DNA of 52,051 bases from Candidatus Caenarcanales bacterium (GTDB taxonomy: Bacteria; Cyanobacteriota; Vampirovibrionia; LMEP-6097). This document shows, piece after piece, positions 43,616 through 51,515 of this stretch. The DNA is taken from NCBI GenBank assembly GCA_013216135.1, contig JABSOS010000021.1:1-52051 (forward strand), read 5' to 3'. Position 1 is the first letter of the stretch. Each line of letters starts with the position of its first letter. The position numbers and the translations under genes are program-made. Under the pieces are notes generated by a model, which did not search any database, was not told the DNA's origin, and saw only the letters and a program-made list of their open reading frames with translations.

Positions 43616-44308
43616 ATGGTTCGTGTTCCTATTATTATCTTTTTATTGTTAATTCAATTACCAATAAAAGCCACAATAGTTCCTGTTCCAAAAGGGCTTG
43701 TAAAAGGTATGTATTCTGATATCAAACCAACACTCTACTTTTGTCCAGACGGGAAAGCGTGTATGCAAGAAGAAGCATTTAGAATCGTTTTTGAGGAAGA
43801 GAGCAATATAGATTTCCAAGAAATCAATGAATTAGGACCATTTACTTTTGTAAGATTCATATTCCCAGAGAACATCAGTATCAGAGAGTCTTTAAAAGAA
43901 GATTTTAGTGATTTATTTAATGTAACTGTTTCATATGGATTTGAACAAAAGCAAAGCCTCAGTAAATTAATATCGAAAATAGAACATAATGAAAATCTAG
44001 ATAGAAAAGCGTATATTGATATAAAAATCCCACAAGTCAAAAAATCTCTACCTTCACAAATACATAGATCAATCACACTTAAAGTTAATAAGAATACACT
44101 TCTAATTTCACATAATATTTCCACTGAGGCCTTGCTTGAAACTCAAATTGTTTCCAGTGAAGATATAGCAAAGCCTGATGATGACCAAGTTATTAGCCGA
44201 AACTCATTTGATGTTATGACTCCTAATGGTGAATTTTCTTCAGAAAAATTAATCAAATATACTGTTACAGAAATAGGTGACGATATGAATTGTTACAATT
44301 ATCTGTAA
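43616..44308 (+). CDS. Secreted hypothetical protein, short tandem paralogue
   Basis: This is a 230-residue protein with a signal peptide (IIIFLLLIQLPIKA). The mature part has LYFCPDGKACMQEEAFRIVF with two cysteines, FPENISIRESL, DFSDLFNVTVSYGFE, and ends MNCYNYL. It is clearly related to the first about 220 residues of the next protein (LYKCSEGVECIQKEGFRIIF, DFSDLFTLNLSTGFE). The family is unknown. It is probably a cell-surface or periplasmic adhesion-type beta protein. Its TAA overlaps the next ATG by one base (TAATG). Confidence 0.7.
   Translation: MVRVPIIIFLLLIQLPIKATIVPVPKGLVKGMYSDIKPTLYFCPDGKACMQEEAFRIVFEEESNIDFQEINELGPFTFVRFIFPENISIRESLKEDFSDLFNVTVSYGFEQKQSLSKLISKIEHNENLDRKAYIDIKIPQVKKSLPSQIHRSITLKVNKNTLLISHNISTEALLETQIVSSEDIAKPDDDQVISRNSFDVMTPNGEFSSEKLIKYTVTEIGDDMNCYNYL
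44292..44304 (+). promoter_or_regulatory. Second copy of GTTACAATTATCT, before the 44308 gene
   Basis: Identical to 43600-43612 and with the same 3-nt spacing to the start codon. It lies inside the 3' end of the preceding gene, so it is most simply explained by tandem duplication of promoter plus gene. Confidence 0.5.
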
Positions 44309-46530
44309 TGAAAAACATACTTTTAACAGCTGCATTATTTTTAAGGATATTAATACCAGCAAAAGCATTTGATGCTGCACCAATAGGTGAAGTTAAGGCT
44401 ATAGACTCTGAAAGTAAGCCAATTCTATATAAATGCTCTGAAGGGGTAGAATGTATTCAAAAAGAAGGCTTTAGAATTATTTTCAAAGAATTTGTTTTTG
44501 CTGATTTTAAAGAAATAAACGACTTAGGATCTTCTGTATTTTTAAGGTTTCAATTCCCAGAAAATATTTATATTAAAGAAGCTAGTGCAAGTGACTTTAG
44601 TGATTTGTTTACACTAAATTTATCTACAGGCTTTGAAACAGTTGCAAATCCTAATAGCTTAATTAATCAAATTAATCGTAATGCAGATCTATCAGGAGCT
44701 GCATTTATTGACATCAGTGTTCCTCCAGTAGAAGGTTTGGATGACGAAACTCTATTAAGAACTATTAGCCTTGCCATTAACTCAGATGCTTTAGTAATAA
44801 CACCTAGTGAAGCAGACAATACTTATGTCGACAGCATGATTGTTACAAACGAAGGCACAGCCACAGTTAATGACGATGTAGTTATTAGTCAAAACAGCTC
44901 AAACCCTATGGTTGCAGATGAAACATTTTTAGATTCACCACTAACTTTAGCTTTCTCACAAAAAACTTTCTCTAACTATAGAGCACCATCTATTCAAGAC
45001 CCTATAGAGCTGACAACTTTATCTGTAATAGAAAGCAATCTAGGTGGAGTTTTCAGCAATTTTAATACCTTTACTAAACAAACAAGATACGTAACTAGCT
45101 CATCTGAAAGAGACCCTCTCCAACTCTGGGACTTAGAAATTAAAGAATCAAACAATGAAGGTCTTGCTTTAGATGAATTTAGTTCATTAAAAATCACTTG
45201 TAACGCTAATCAAAGTGATCTGTTTAACAAAGTAAACAATTTAATAGATATTTCAGATGCTTCTGTATTCGTTTCAGATACATCAATTGAATTATCAACT
45301 GTGCTTCAAGCCTTAGCAAATGGCTTTGAAGTAAATATAAGAAGAGGTACCCTTACCCCATTATTAGATCCTAGCTCTACACTAAGTTCAGTGATAGTAA
45401 GAGGTCTCAAAATTAATGATATAAACATTAACACTCAAGGTATTCCAGATGAAAGCTTAACTGAGATTTCTTGTAATTTAAGTACGACTGAAAACTCTAC
45501 TGAAAAGATTATTGGTGGTGCTACTAGTTTCAAACCATTAAAAAATCCACCATTTATTAATGACCAACCAAGTAGTGATAATCTTCTAGATAGTTCTAAA
45601 TTAACGATTACCGATACGATAATAGCAGAGACACTAAACACTGATGATATAGACTACATAGTAAATGTATCAGCTGAAGCAGGGGCACTAGAACCTGGTA
45701 CTTATTTAAAAGTAACAACAGAAGAAGAAGCAGTAGACGAAGTTACAGCTCCAGTAGCTGATGATGGTAGCTTCAATGCTAGTCTCAGAGTTAATAACTG
45801 CAACCTAGGAATAGTTATCTCAGAATTTCCCAAAGATAATAATACCGAAAATGGTAACAGCGTAACCTACATTAACTTTTTATGTGACGATAAAGCCATT
45901 AATTTCTATAACTTCCCAGAAAGCATAGATGCTTCGGCACTTGCGTCAATAAACCTTTATAGTAACGCTGGTTCAAGAGTCATTATGTTTGAGGAACCTG
46001 AGACTGGTGGCTTTAGCTTTTCCAACCTGGTAGAAGCTGAAAGAGTGTTTATCAATAATTCTCTAGTTAAAGTATTAAATGATGGCACTTATTATTCAGT
46101 AGTAAAACTCAGTAATGAATATAAATTAAGCATCTACAGTAATTTTGAAAAAGATATTCCATTTAAAACTTTAAGTATCATCCCTCCTGATTTAATCGAA
46201 GCAGATATCAACATCAGTGATGAAGTAGAAAGTAATATCTTTGAAAAAGGTCTTGAGTCTTTGAGGATAAAAAGAAAAAAGAAAGATTCACAGCTAGTAA
46301 TGTTTCAAAAGAAACGTGGTGTATTTAAAAAACCTAAATTCCCTGGAGACCTTTCTATAGAAGTAATCTATGATGATGGTAGTTCTGGAATAGTTCCGAC
46401 TCAAATTAATAGGAGAGGAACTAGAATTAGACTTGAAATAGATGAGGGTAAAACACCTGTATTAATTCAGTTGAGTTCTGCTGTGCAAGGGAGTTTAGCA
46501 AGAGAATTTCCTGAGAAGTTAAGGAATTAG
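44308..46530 (+). CDS. Large secreted hypothetical protein, long tandem paralogue
   Basis: This is a 740-residue secreted protein. The start ATG at 44308 (rather than 44290) gives a clean signal peptide (MKNILLTAALFLRILIPAKA). The first about 220 residues are homologous to the preceding protein. The rest is acidic, Asn/Ser/Thr-rich and probably beta-sandwich in repeats (LTLAFSQKTFSN; ISCNLSTTENS; NCNLGIVISEFPKDN). A basic stretch (RIKRKKKDSQ, FQKKRGVFKKPKFPG) and a beta tail end it. No sorting signal is recognised. It is probably an extracellular or surface protein. Confidence 0.7.
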   Translation: MKNILLTAALFLRILIPAKAFDAAPIGEVKAIDSESKPILYKCSEGVECIQKEGFRIIFKEFVFADFKEINDLGSSVFLRFQFPENIYIKEASASDFSDLFTLNLSTGFETVANPNSLINQINRNADLSGAAFIDISVPPVEGLDDETLLRTISLAINSDALVITPSEADNTYVDSMIVTNEGTATVNDDVVISQNSSNPMVADETFLDSPLTLAFSQKTFSNYRAPSIQDPIELTTLSVIESNLGGVFSNFNTFTKQTRYVTSSSERDPLQLWDLEIKESNNEGLALDEFSSLKITCNANQSDLFNKVNNLIDISDASVFVSDTSIELSTVLQALANGFEVNIRRGTLTPLLDPSSTLSSVIVRGLKINDININTQGIPDESLTEISCNLSTTENSTEKIIGGATSFKPLKNPPFINDQPSSDNLLDSSKLTITDTIIAETLNTDDIDYIVNVSAEAGALEPGTYLKVTTEEEAVDEVTAPVADDGSFNASLRVNNCNLGIVISEFPKDNNTENGNSVTYINFLCDDKAINFYNFPESIDASALASINLYSNAGSRVIMFEEPETGGFSFSNLVEAERVFINNSLVKVLNDGTYYSVVKLSNEYKLSIYSNFEKDIPFKTLSIIPPDLIEADINISDEVESNIFEKGLESLRIKRKKKDSQLVMFQKKRGVFKKPKFPGDLSIEVIYDDGSSGIVPTQINRRGTRIRLEIDEGKTPVLIQLSSAVQGSLAREFPEKLRN

Positions 46531-47795
46531 ATTTGTTTTAGATTACTTTTTATAACTTTTTCAATCTTTCTATAGATTGGTGATCTAAATATATCTTGAT
46601 TTTCAAGCCTAGAGATAAGCTCAGAAGTGATACTAGTAATTCTATCTTTCAAATAGTTAATTCTTCGCTGAACTAAACTTACCTTCAAATCATTCTCGAT
46701 AGCTAATTTCTCAAAATTTCTAAAGCTAATATTTTTGAATTTATACTCACCACCTAGCTTCATTGCCATTTTAGATTTATGTGGATTTGCATAAACCATG
46801 GTTGAAAGCAAGTCATAACATGGCGCTAAAGACTCTTCTTTCGCTTTATACAAGATAGAAAAGTTTTTTGCGTGAGCATCACCATTACCAATAATAAAAT
46901 TAAAAATTACTAGATCTATAAAATCTATCAAAGTCTTACCCTGCATTCTACCAAGACTAATTTTATTTTTAAGTAAATTAAAACATTGATTTAGAGTGGG
47001 TCCACCTTCCCTTTCATATTTAGTTTCAGGTGGAAAGCTTAATATTTGACAAAAATCTTCTTGATGTAATCTAGAATAATTCCCCTCTGAATCATGGATA
47101 CGATCATATCTACTAATTAAATAATATGATTTTTTATTCAATTCAAAAATATTAATTTCAGGGACATTAAAACCAATTTCCTGAGCAAGCCTCATGCAGA
47201 AATATTCATTACAGACAGTCTCTTCAAAACCTTTTATCTCAGTTTTAACAATATGAGTTGAAACTGAGTTATAAAGTGGAATAGCAACTTTATTATCTTT
47301 AAAAGAAATCAAAAGTTTATTCTGAGCACCAGCCACTGACATTCGTATATCACCATCATCAGCTAAAAAAGGTCTTTGTTCAAGAGACTCCAAAATTTTT
47401 GCTGCCTCTCTATCAGTAAGCACCCTATAGTGATTTGTTTTTTTAAGAAATTTCTTTTTATTTTTTGGATAAAGTGAAACAGCTCCTGCACACTCTCCCC
47501 CAACTATCTTCAATAACTCAAAGGTGTTAGTAACCGAAATCTGTAGATGCTTTGCTAAAAACTCACGAACATATTCATCTGGCAATAAGGCAGAGAAAAA
47601 ATTGTGAGTTACTTCATGTTCAAAACTTTTTTGATTTAAAGGAAACTGACTAGAAAGCTGAGTAGCATTAGAATCTTGTAAATAGCTATCTTGATAGCTA
47701 AATTCTAGCCTTCGCTGATAACGCTTTAAAACTCCAATCCTTTTATTAAAAAGGTAAACATCTAAACTATCTTTGAAGTCATAATCCTGAGACAT
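46527..47795 (-). CDS. hipA: HipA-type serine/threonine kinase toxin
   Basis: This is a 422-residue HipA toxin kinase. Landmarks are the N-terminal HipA_N region (FNKRIGVLKRYQRRLEFSY, LDSNATQLS-like), VGGECAGAVSLYP, the autophosphorylation/ATP loop MSVAGAQNKLLISF, THIVKTEIKGF, YLISRYDRI, RLHQEDFCQIL, the catalytic loop FNFIIGNGDAHAKNFSIL, and the metal-binding YDLLST. In known systems HipA phosphorylates glutamyl-tRNA synthetase, causing growth arrest and persistence. It lies 6 bp after hipB in a classical hipBA operon. All kinase motifs look intact. The 3' end overlaps the convergent secreted protein by 4 bp. Confidence 0.95.
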   Translation of the reverse strand: MSQDYDFKDSLDVYLFNKRIGVLKRYQRRLEFSYQDSYLQDSNATQLSSQFPLNQKSFEHEVTHNFFSALLPDEYVREFLAKHLQISVTNTFELLKIVGGECAGAVSLYPKNKKKFLKKTNHYRVLTDREAAKILESLEQRPFLADDGDIRMSVAGAQNKLLISFKDNKVAIPLYNSVSTHIVKTEIKGFEETVCNEYFCMRLAQEIGFNVPEINIFELNKKSYYLISRYDRIHDSEGNYSRLHQEDFCQILSFPPETKYEREGGPTLNQCFNLLKNKISLGRMQGKTLIDFIDLVIFNFIIGNGDAHAKNFSILYKAKEESLAPCYDLLSTMVYANPHKSKMAMKLGGEYKFKNISFRNFEKLAIENDLKVSLVQRRINYLKDRITSITSELISRLENQDIFRSPIYRKIEKVIKSNLKQI

Positions 47796-47801
47796 AAAGA
47801 A

Positions 47802-48032
47802 TTAATCCTCTCCCCAAAATCTTTCTATATTTAAACTCAACCCCAAGGCACTTAATACCTGTAAAGTTTTCCCTATCTGCAAAGTCTCTTTTGCAGCTTC
47901 AAGGTCAACAATAAATCTTCTACCAGTATTCGCTAAGCCAGCAAGGTCTTCTTGGTTTAGACCTTGTTCTTTCCTTGCTTCTCTAACTGTTCTAGCTAAG
48001 TCTTCTAAGGATTTTAGTTCTATCTTTTTCAT
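47802..48032 (-). CDS. hipB: HipB-type XRE antitoxin
   Basis: This is a 76-residue helix-turn-helix protein of the HipB (y4mF) family. The HTH covers about residues 15-65 (RKEQGLNQEDLAGLANTG, then IVDLEAAKETLQIGKTL, QVLSALGLSLNIE). Antitoxin and autorepressor: it binds HipA and the operators upstream. Three operator-like boxes (48051, 48101, 48151) precede it, the first only about 20 bp from the start codon. The gene is immediately upstream of hipA. Confidence 0.93.
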   Translation of the reverse strand: MKKIELKSLEDLARTVREARKEQGLNQEDLAGLANTGRRFIVDLEAAKETLQIGKTLQVLSALGLSLNIERFWGED

Positions 48033-48050
48033 TAGGCTAAAGCTCCACTG

Positions 48051-48066
48051 GTTCCCGCTCGGGAAC
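48051..48066. promoter_or_regulatory. hipBA operator-like box 1
   Basis: GTTCCCGCTCGGGAAC is a perfect 7-bp-arm palindrome about 20 bp before hipB. It is the best conserved of the three boxes (consensus GTTMCC-N4-GGRAAC). Confidence 0.75.
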
Positions 48067-48100
48067 TTATAGGGTATTTATACCACGAAATGAACTTTTT

Positions 48101-48116
48101 GTTACCAGATGGGAAC
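48101..48116. promoter_or_regulatory. hipBA operator-like box 2
   Basis: GTTACCAGATGGGAAC is a near-palindrome placed exactly 50 bp from box 1. It shares the GTT and GGAAC half-sites. Confidence 0.65.
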
Positions 48117-48150
48117 TTTTAGCGTTTATTTATTTGATTTTATTTAATTT

Positions 48151-48166
48151 GTTACCGAACAGGAAT
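48151..48166. promoter_or_regulatory. hipBA operator-like box 3
   Basis: GTTACCGAACAGGAAT is the most degenerate copy, exactly 50 bp from box 2. It lies just before the end of the next gene, so it is intergenic. Confidence 0.55.
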
Positions 48167-48182
48167 GAAAATCCAATTCCCC

Positions 48183-48380
48183 TTAAGCACATGTGAAACA
48201 AAATTTCCACCAAGGTCTTTCTGGGATTGGTTCTAGACCTTGAGAAGCTCTATAGTCATTTATGCTCTTGTCATAATCTTTGAATAAAACATAAGCTGTA
48301 TAAAGTAAAGGAGTTGGTGAGAGTAGAATACCTAAACCAATTATTAGTTCTTCTTGTAACTGAGTTAGCTCTATCGTCAT
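48183..48380 (-). CDS. Small membrane protein of a coupled pair (second gene)
   Basis: This is a 65-residue protein. The ATG at 48380 follows an ideal Shine-Dalgarno (AAGGAG). The longer frame to 48473 is rejected because it would bypass this site. A hydrophobic segment (IIGLGILLSPTPLLYTAYVLF, in halves IIGLGILLSP and TPLLYTAYVLF) is followed by a soluble tail with two cysteines (PWWKFCFTCA). The start overlaps the stop of the upstream small frame (ATGA), implying coupled translation. The family is unknown. Confidence 0.6.
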   Translation of the reverse strand: MTIELTQLQEELIIGLGILLSPTPLLYTAYVLFKDYDKSINDYRASQGLEPIPERPWWKFCFTCA

Positions 48381-48544
48381 TTGTGCTCCTTCTTTTCTAT
48401 AGTTTTTTGGGCATGAGAGATTATATTTGAACCATTTATCGCTAAATAAATAGAAACTATAAGCTTTAACCAAGCTATTAGACTCAAATCTTCTAAAGTA
48501 TATGGCTCTAAAAATAATCGTAACATTAAAGAACCAAGGGGCAT
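48377..48544 (-). CDS. Small membrane protein of a coupled pair (first gene)
   Basis: This is a 55-residue frame whose TGA overlaps the ATG of the next small gene by the classic 4-base ATGA. It is hydrophobic in the middle (LSLIAWLKLIVSIYLAI) with a charged Lys/Glu tail that also encodes the next gene's Shine-Dalgarno. The AGAATGATTCT palindrome sits 8 bp before its start. No family is known. Confidence 0.5.
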   Translation of the reverse strand: MPLGSLMLRLFLEPYTLEDLSLIAWLKLIVSIYLAINGSNIISHAQKTIEKKEHK

Positions 48545-48551
48545 TTTCCGC

Positions 48552-48562
48552 AGAATGATTCT
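48552..48562. promoter_or_regulatory. Second AGAATGATTCT palindrome
   Basis: The same 11-bp odd palindrome as before the CDF transporter (42669-42679), here directly upstream of the coupled small membrane genes. It is a candidate Fur-family operator. It abuts the stop of the secreted protein gene. Confidence 0.4.
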
Positions 48563-49414
48563 CTAATCCAAATCAGCTTCATTATAAGCATAATTAGTAA
48601 ACTGGTAATAGTAATCACCGTAACAATTACCAGCACCAACTGAACATGCAAATTGACCTAGCGTTAACCTGAATGGAAGTGCAATAAGATCAGCTGGTGG
48701 AGCCAAAACTTTTATAACGGTAGCAGAGTAGATATTACTTATTCGAGAAAACATAGGCACACCATAATAAGCTCTTGCACCGAGTTTAATCTCTCGCTTT
48801 TCTTTATTTACATTACAATTCTCGTATTCCAATTCAGAATTAAGACAAAAAGTCGCCCCAGTCAAAGTTCCCTTATTATCATTTAAATAAAAAGCTCTGG
48901 TGTCATCTGCATCCCAGCGTCTATAATTAAGCTTTGCATAAAAAGTTTCATGATTTAAAACCTGCTTAAGCTCTTCCGAATCAATACTATCAAAGTCGCC
49001 ATAAACTCTATTTAAATTTACATCACGATATTTATTGAAGAACTGCAAGTCATCTGCAAGATTTGAAGTCTCAATTTCTTGAATGTTGTAAGACTTAAGT
49101 AAATTCATGCTCGCATTATAAACATCTAAAGTATCAAAAATAAAATTGCGCTTATAAACATTTGAACATCTATGGTCGTTTTTATTTTCTTTACAGAAAA
49201 GTGGTGCATAGAGAAGATTTGCACGAAGTTTGTGTCCTGCACCAAACTTAATATTAGTCACAGGCTTATCATCTCTAGTTTTTCTAATAACTAAATTTTT
49301 AGTCTGATAATCATAATTTTTTGAACGGCAACAATAAGCTTGAACTTTGTTAACAGAACATAGACTAAGCAATACTAAAATCAGTAAAGAATTAATTTGC
49401 GTTCTAATTTCCAC
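48563..49414 (-). CDS. Secreted cysteine-containing hypothetical protein
   Basis: A GTG at 49414 gives a proper signal peptide (VEIRTQINSLLILVLLSLCS, ending VNKVQA). The open frame to 49453 adds residues that spoil it. The mature protein (about 255 residues) has several paired cysteines (YCCRSKN, LFCKENKND, FCLNSELEYENCN, FACSVGAGNCYGDYYYQF), suggesting disulfides, and mixed beta content. The family is unknown. It overlaps the end of the mscS gene by 11 bp, so the two are probably co-translated. Confidence 0.65.
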   Translation of the reverse strand: MEIRTQINSLLILVLLSLCSVNKVQAYCCRSKNYDYQTKNLVIRKTRDDKPVTNIKFGAGHKLRANLLYAPLFCKENKNDHRCSNVYKRNFIFDTLDVYNASMNLLKSYNIQEIETSNLADDLQFFNKYRDVNLNRVYGDFDSIDSEELKQVLNHETFYAKLNYRRWDADDTRAFYLNDNKGTLTGATFCLNSELEYENCNVNKEKREIKLGARAYYGVPMFSRISNIYSATVIKVLAPPADLIALPFRLTLGQFACSVGAGNCYGDYYYQFTNYAYNEADLD

Positions 49415-50522
49415 CAGATTTTTCCAAATAAATAGTCTGAGAAGGGAATGCAAACTCTAAACCTTCAGCATCAAATTTCTCTTTAATATAGAAGCTAACC
49501 TTCTCTCTTCCATTCATATAGTCAGCATAATCAGAGTTAGGGTGATAATAAACAATCTCTAAATTTAAGCTAAAATCACCAAACTCAAAGAAGTGTACTC
49601 TATCAAGTCTCGCTCCAGCGACCTGCTCTACAGATTCCTTCACGATCACTTTAGCTCTTTCTATCTGCTCAACAGACATATCATAAGTCATGCCAATATG
49701 AAAGACAACTCTTCTAACATCCATTCTTCTAAAGTTTTGAATCCTAGTACTAGTAAGCTCTTTATTACCAATGATAAGCTCTTCACCTTGAAGAGTCTGA
49801 ATCCTAGTAGTTTTCAAACCTATCTTTTTAACTGTACCCGTATCAGTACCCACTGAAATAAAGTCACCAACAGCAAAAGGTTTATCAAAGTAAATAGAGA
49901 AGGAACTAAAAATATCACTTAATATATTTTGAATCGCAAGTGCAATAGCAATCCCCCCAATCCCCAAACTAGTAGCAAGAGAGGTGATATTTACTCCGAG
50001 ATTAGCAAGTAGAAGTAAAAGACCAAGTATCCAAAGCAGGATTTTAATTAAAAGAATTAAACCATCAAAAACAGTTTTATCGTCCTGTTGAGTTGAATTT
50101 TCATCTACGTGTAAAACTTTCTTTAAAAGATACACAGCTAAATCATTACAAGATAAAATCACCTGGAAAATAATTAAAGCAGTTAGAATCGCATTTAAGA
50201 TGTGAACGACATCGACACTTAAATTTAAAGTTTTAGCACCGATATAAAATGCAATATAGTCATAAGTACGTGGATGAATTCCAGCTATTAATTCAACAAC
50301 ATAATTGTCAAATTTTGTACTTGTCTTTTCTGCAAAATATTCAAGCTTTTCTATAATTTGAGAAAAAGTAAACCTGAAAATATACTTTAAAACTATAAAA
50401 ATCCCAATTGCAATTAAATAATTTTGAACTGAATTACTAAAAACTTCTTTAGATAATAAACCCAGAAAAAATTCTTGATCAAGCTGCATATCTAAGAATT
50501 CTAGCATTAGCAGAATTTTCAT
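49404..50522 (-). CDS. MscS-family mechanosensitive channel
   Basis: This is a small-conductance mechanosensitive channel protein of about 372 residues (YnaI/YbdG-like length). N-terminal membrane helices (about 30-170) are followed by the pore-lining helix with the characteristic Gly/Ala repeat (SLATSLGIGGIAIALAIQNIL) and the beta domain (FSIYFDKPFAVGDFISVG, GTVKKIGLKTTRIQ, GEELIIGNKELTSTRIQNF). The C-terminal alpha/beta domain ends in EGLEFAFPSQTIYLE. It releases solutes on hypo-osmotic shock. Start chosen at the ATG 50522; a further in-frame ATG at 50543 would overlap the divergent panE start. Confidence 0.93.
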   Translation of the reverse strand: MKILLMLEFLDMQLDQEFFLGLLSKEVFSNSVQNYLIAIGIFIVLKYIFRFTFSQIIEKLEYFAEKTSTKFDNYVVELIAGIHPRTYDYIAFYIGAKTLNLSVDVVHILNAILTALIIFQVILSCNDLAVYLLKKVLHVDENSTQQDDKTVFDGLILLIKILLWILGLLLLLANLGVNITSLATSLGIGGIAIALAIQNILSDIFSSFSIYFDKPFAVGDFISVGTDTGTVKKIGLKTTRIQTLQGEELIIGNKELTSTRIQNFRRMDVRRVVFHIGMTYDMSVEQIERAKVIVKESVEQVAGARLDRVHFFEFGDFSLNLEIVYYHPNSDYADYMNGREKVSFYIKEKFDAEGLEFAFPSQTIYLEKSGGN

Positions 50523-50524
50523 GG

Positions 50525-50530
50525 CATAAT
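50525..50530 (+). promoter_or_regulatory. -10-like CATAAT seven bases before panE
   Basis: CATAAT ends 7 nt before the ATG at 50538 and no Shine-Dalgarno is visible. This is one example of the window-wide pattern suggesting leaderless mRNAs. Confidence 0.35.
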
Positions 50531-50537
50531 CAGAAAT

Positions 50538-51515
50538 ATGCATATTATCGTTTATGGGATTGGGTCTGTAGGTGGCTTTTATTCATGTTTGCTTGCAAAG
50601 GCTCTAGAAAACAATAAAGAACATAAATTAAGTTTAATCGCACGCCCAAGAGTAATTAATGCACTAAACACAAACAAAGCTATCAAATATAGAAAAGAAA
50701 CTAATGGTGAAGTTAGCAGTATCGAAAAATTTCCAACAGATATTTTTAACTATGTAGAAAAATACTCAGAACTAGAAATAAATCCAGAAGAGGAAAAAGT
50801 AGTTTTACTTTGTGTGAAGTCTAAAGATACAGTCTCAGCTTGTGAAGATATAAAAACTAAATTTGATGAAAATACTACAGTGCTTTCTGTACAAAATGGA
50901 GTTAGTAATGAAGCTAAAGTAGAAAGTATTTTAGGAAAAGGATCTGTTTTAGGCTGCTTAACAAATGTAGCTGCTGAAACAGTAGAAGCAGGAGTCTATC
51001 TTCAAATCTATAACCCAGTAAATCTTTATAGATTACAATTCGGTGAAATCCATACTGAAAGAGGAATGGAAAGAGTTAATAGAATTGGTGAGGTTTTAGA
51101 TTCATGTAACATAACGGCTAAAAGATCAGAGAATATTGTTCAAGATCAATGGGCTAAATTAGTTTGGAACTCAGCTTTTAATCCTATTAGTGCTCTTTAT
51201 AAAGCAACTTTAGGTAAGCTTGCCAAAAATCCTCAAGCAACGAGAGAAGCTTTAGGAATAATGGCTGAAACTACTGCTGTAGCTAGAGCTAAAGGGATAA
51301 ACATCAGTGAGCAAACCCCTGAAAAACATTGGGAATTAACTAATCGACCAGAATGGGCAAGTTTTAAAACCTCAATGTTACAAGATTTAGAAGCAGGGAA
51401 AGAGTTAGAGACTGATGAACTTCTAGGCTATGTAATCTCTGAAGCAGAAAAGTTAAATATAGAAACGCCATTTGCAAAAAAAGTTTTTGATGAACTAGCT
51501 GTTAATATGGTTTAA
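50538..51515 (+). CDS. panE: 2-dehydropantoate 2-reductase (ketopantoate reductase)
   Basis: This is a 325-residue NADPH-dependent reductase of the PanE/ApbA family, forming pantoate for coenzyme A synthesis. It has the nucleotide-binding GxGxxG (IVYGIGSVGGFYSCLLA), VVLLCVKSKDTVSA, the catalytic-region VQNGVSNE, and a C-terminal helical domain with KLVWNSAFNPISALYKATLG (Lys and Asn of the active site) and SMLQDLEAGKELETDELLGY. Length is slightly above the norm, with an insertion of charged residues near 50-75. Related enzymes act on other 2-keto acids, so substrate is probable rather than certain. Convergent overlap of 4 bp with the degraded gene downstream. Confidence 0.92.
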   Translation: MHIIVYGIGSVGGFYSCLLAKALENNKEHKLSLIARPRVINALNTNKAIKYRKETNGEVSSIEKFPTDIFNYVEKYSELEINPEEEKVVLLCVKSKDTVSACEDIKTKFDENTTVLSVQNGVSNEAKVESILGKGSVLGCLTNVAAETVEAGVYLQIYNPVNLYRLQFGEIHTERGMERVNRIGEVLDSCNITAKRSENIVQDQWAKLVWNSAFNPISALYKATLGKLAKNPQATREALGIMAETTAVARAKGINISEQTPEKHWELTNRPEWASFKTSMLQDLEAGKELETDELLGYVISEAEKLNIETPFAKKVFDELAVNMV

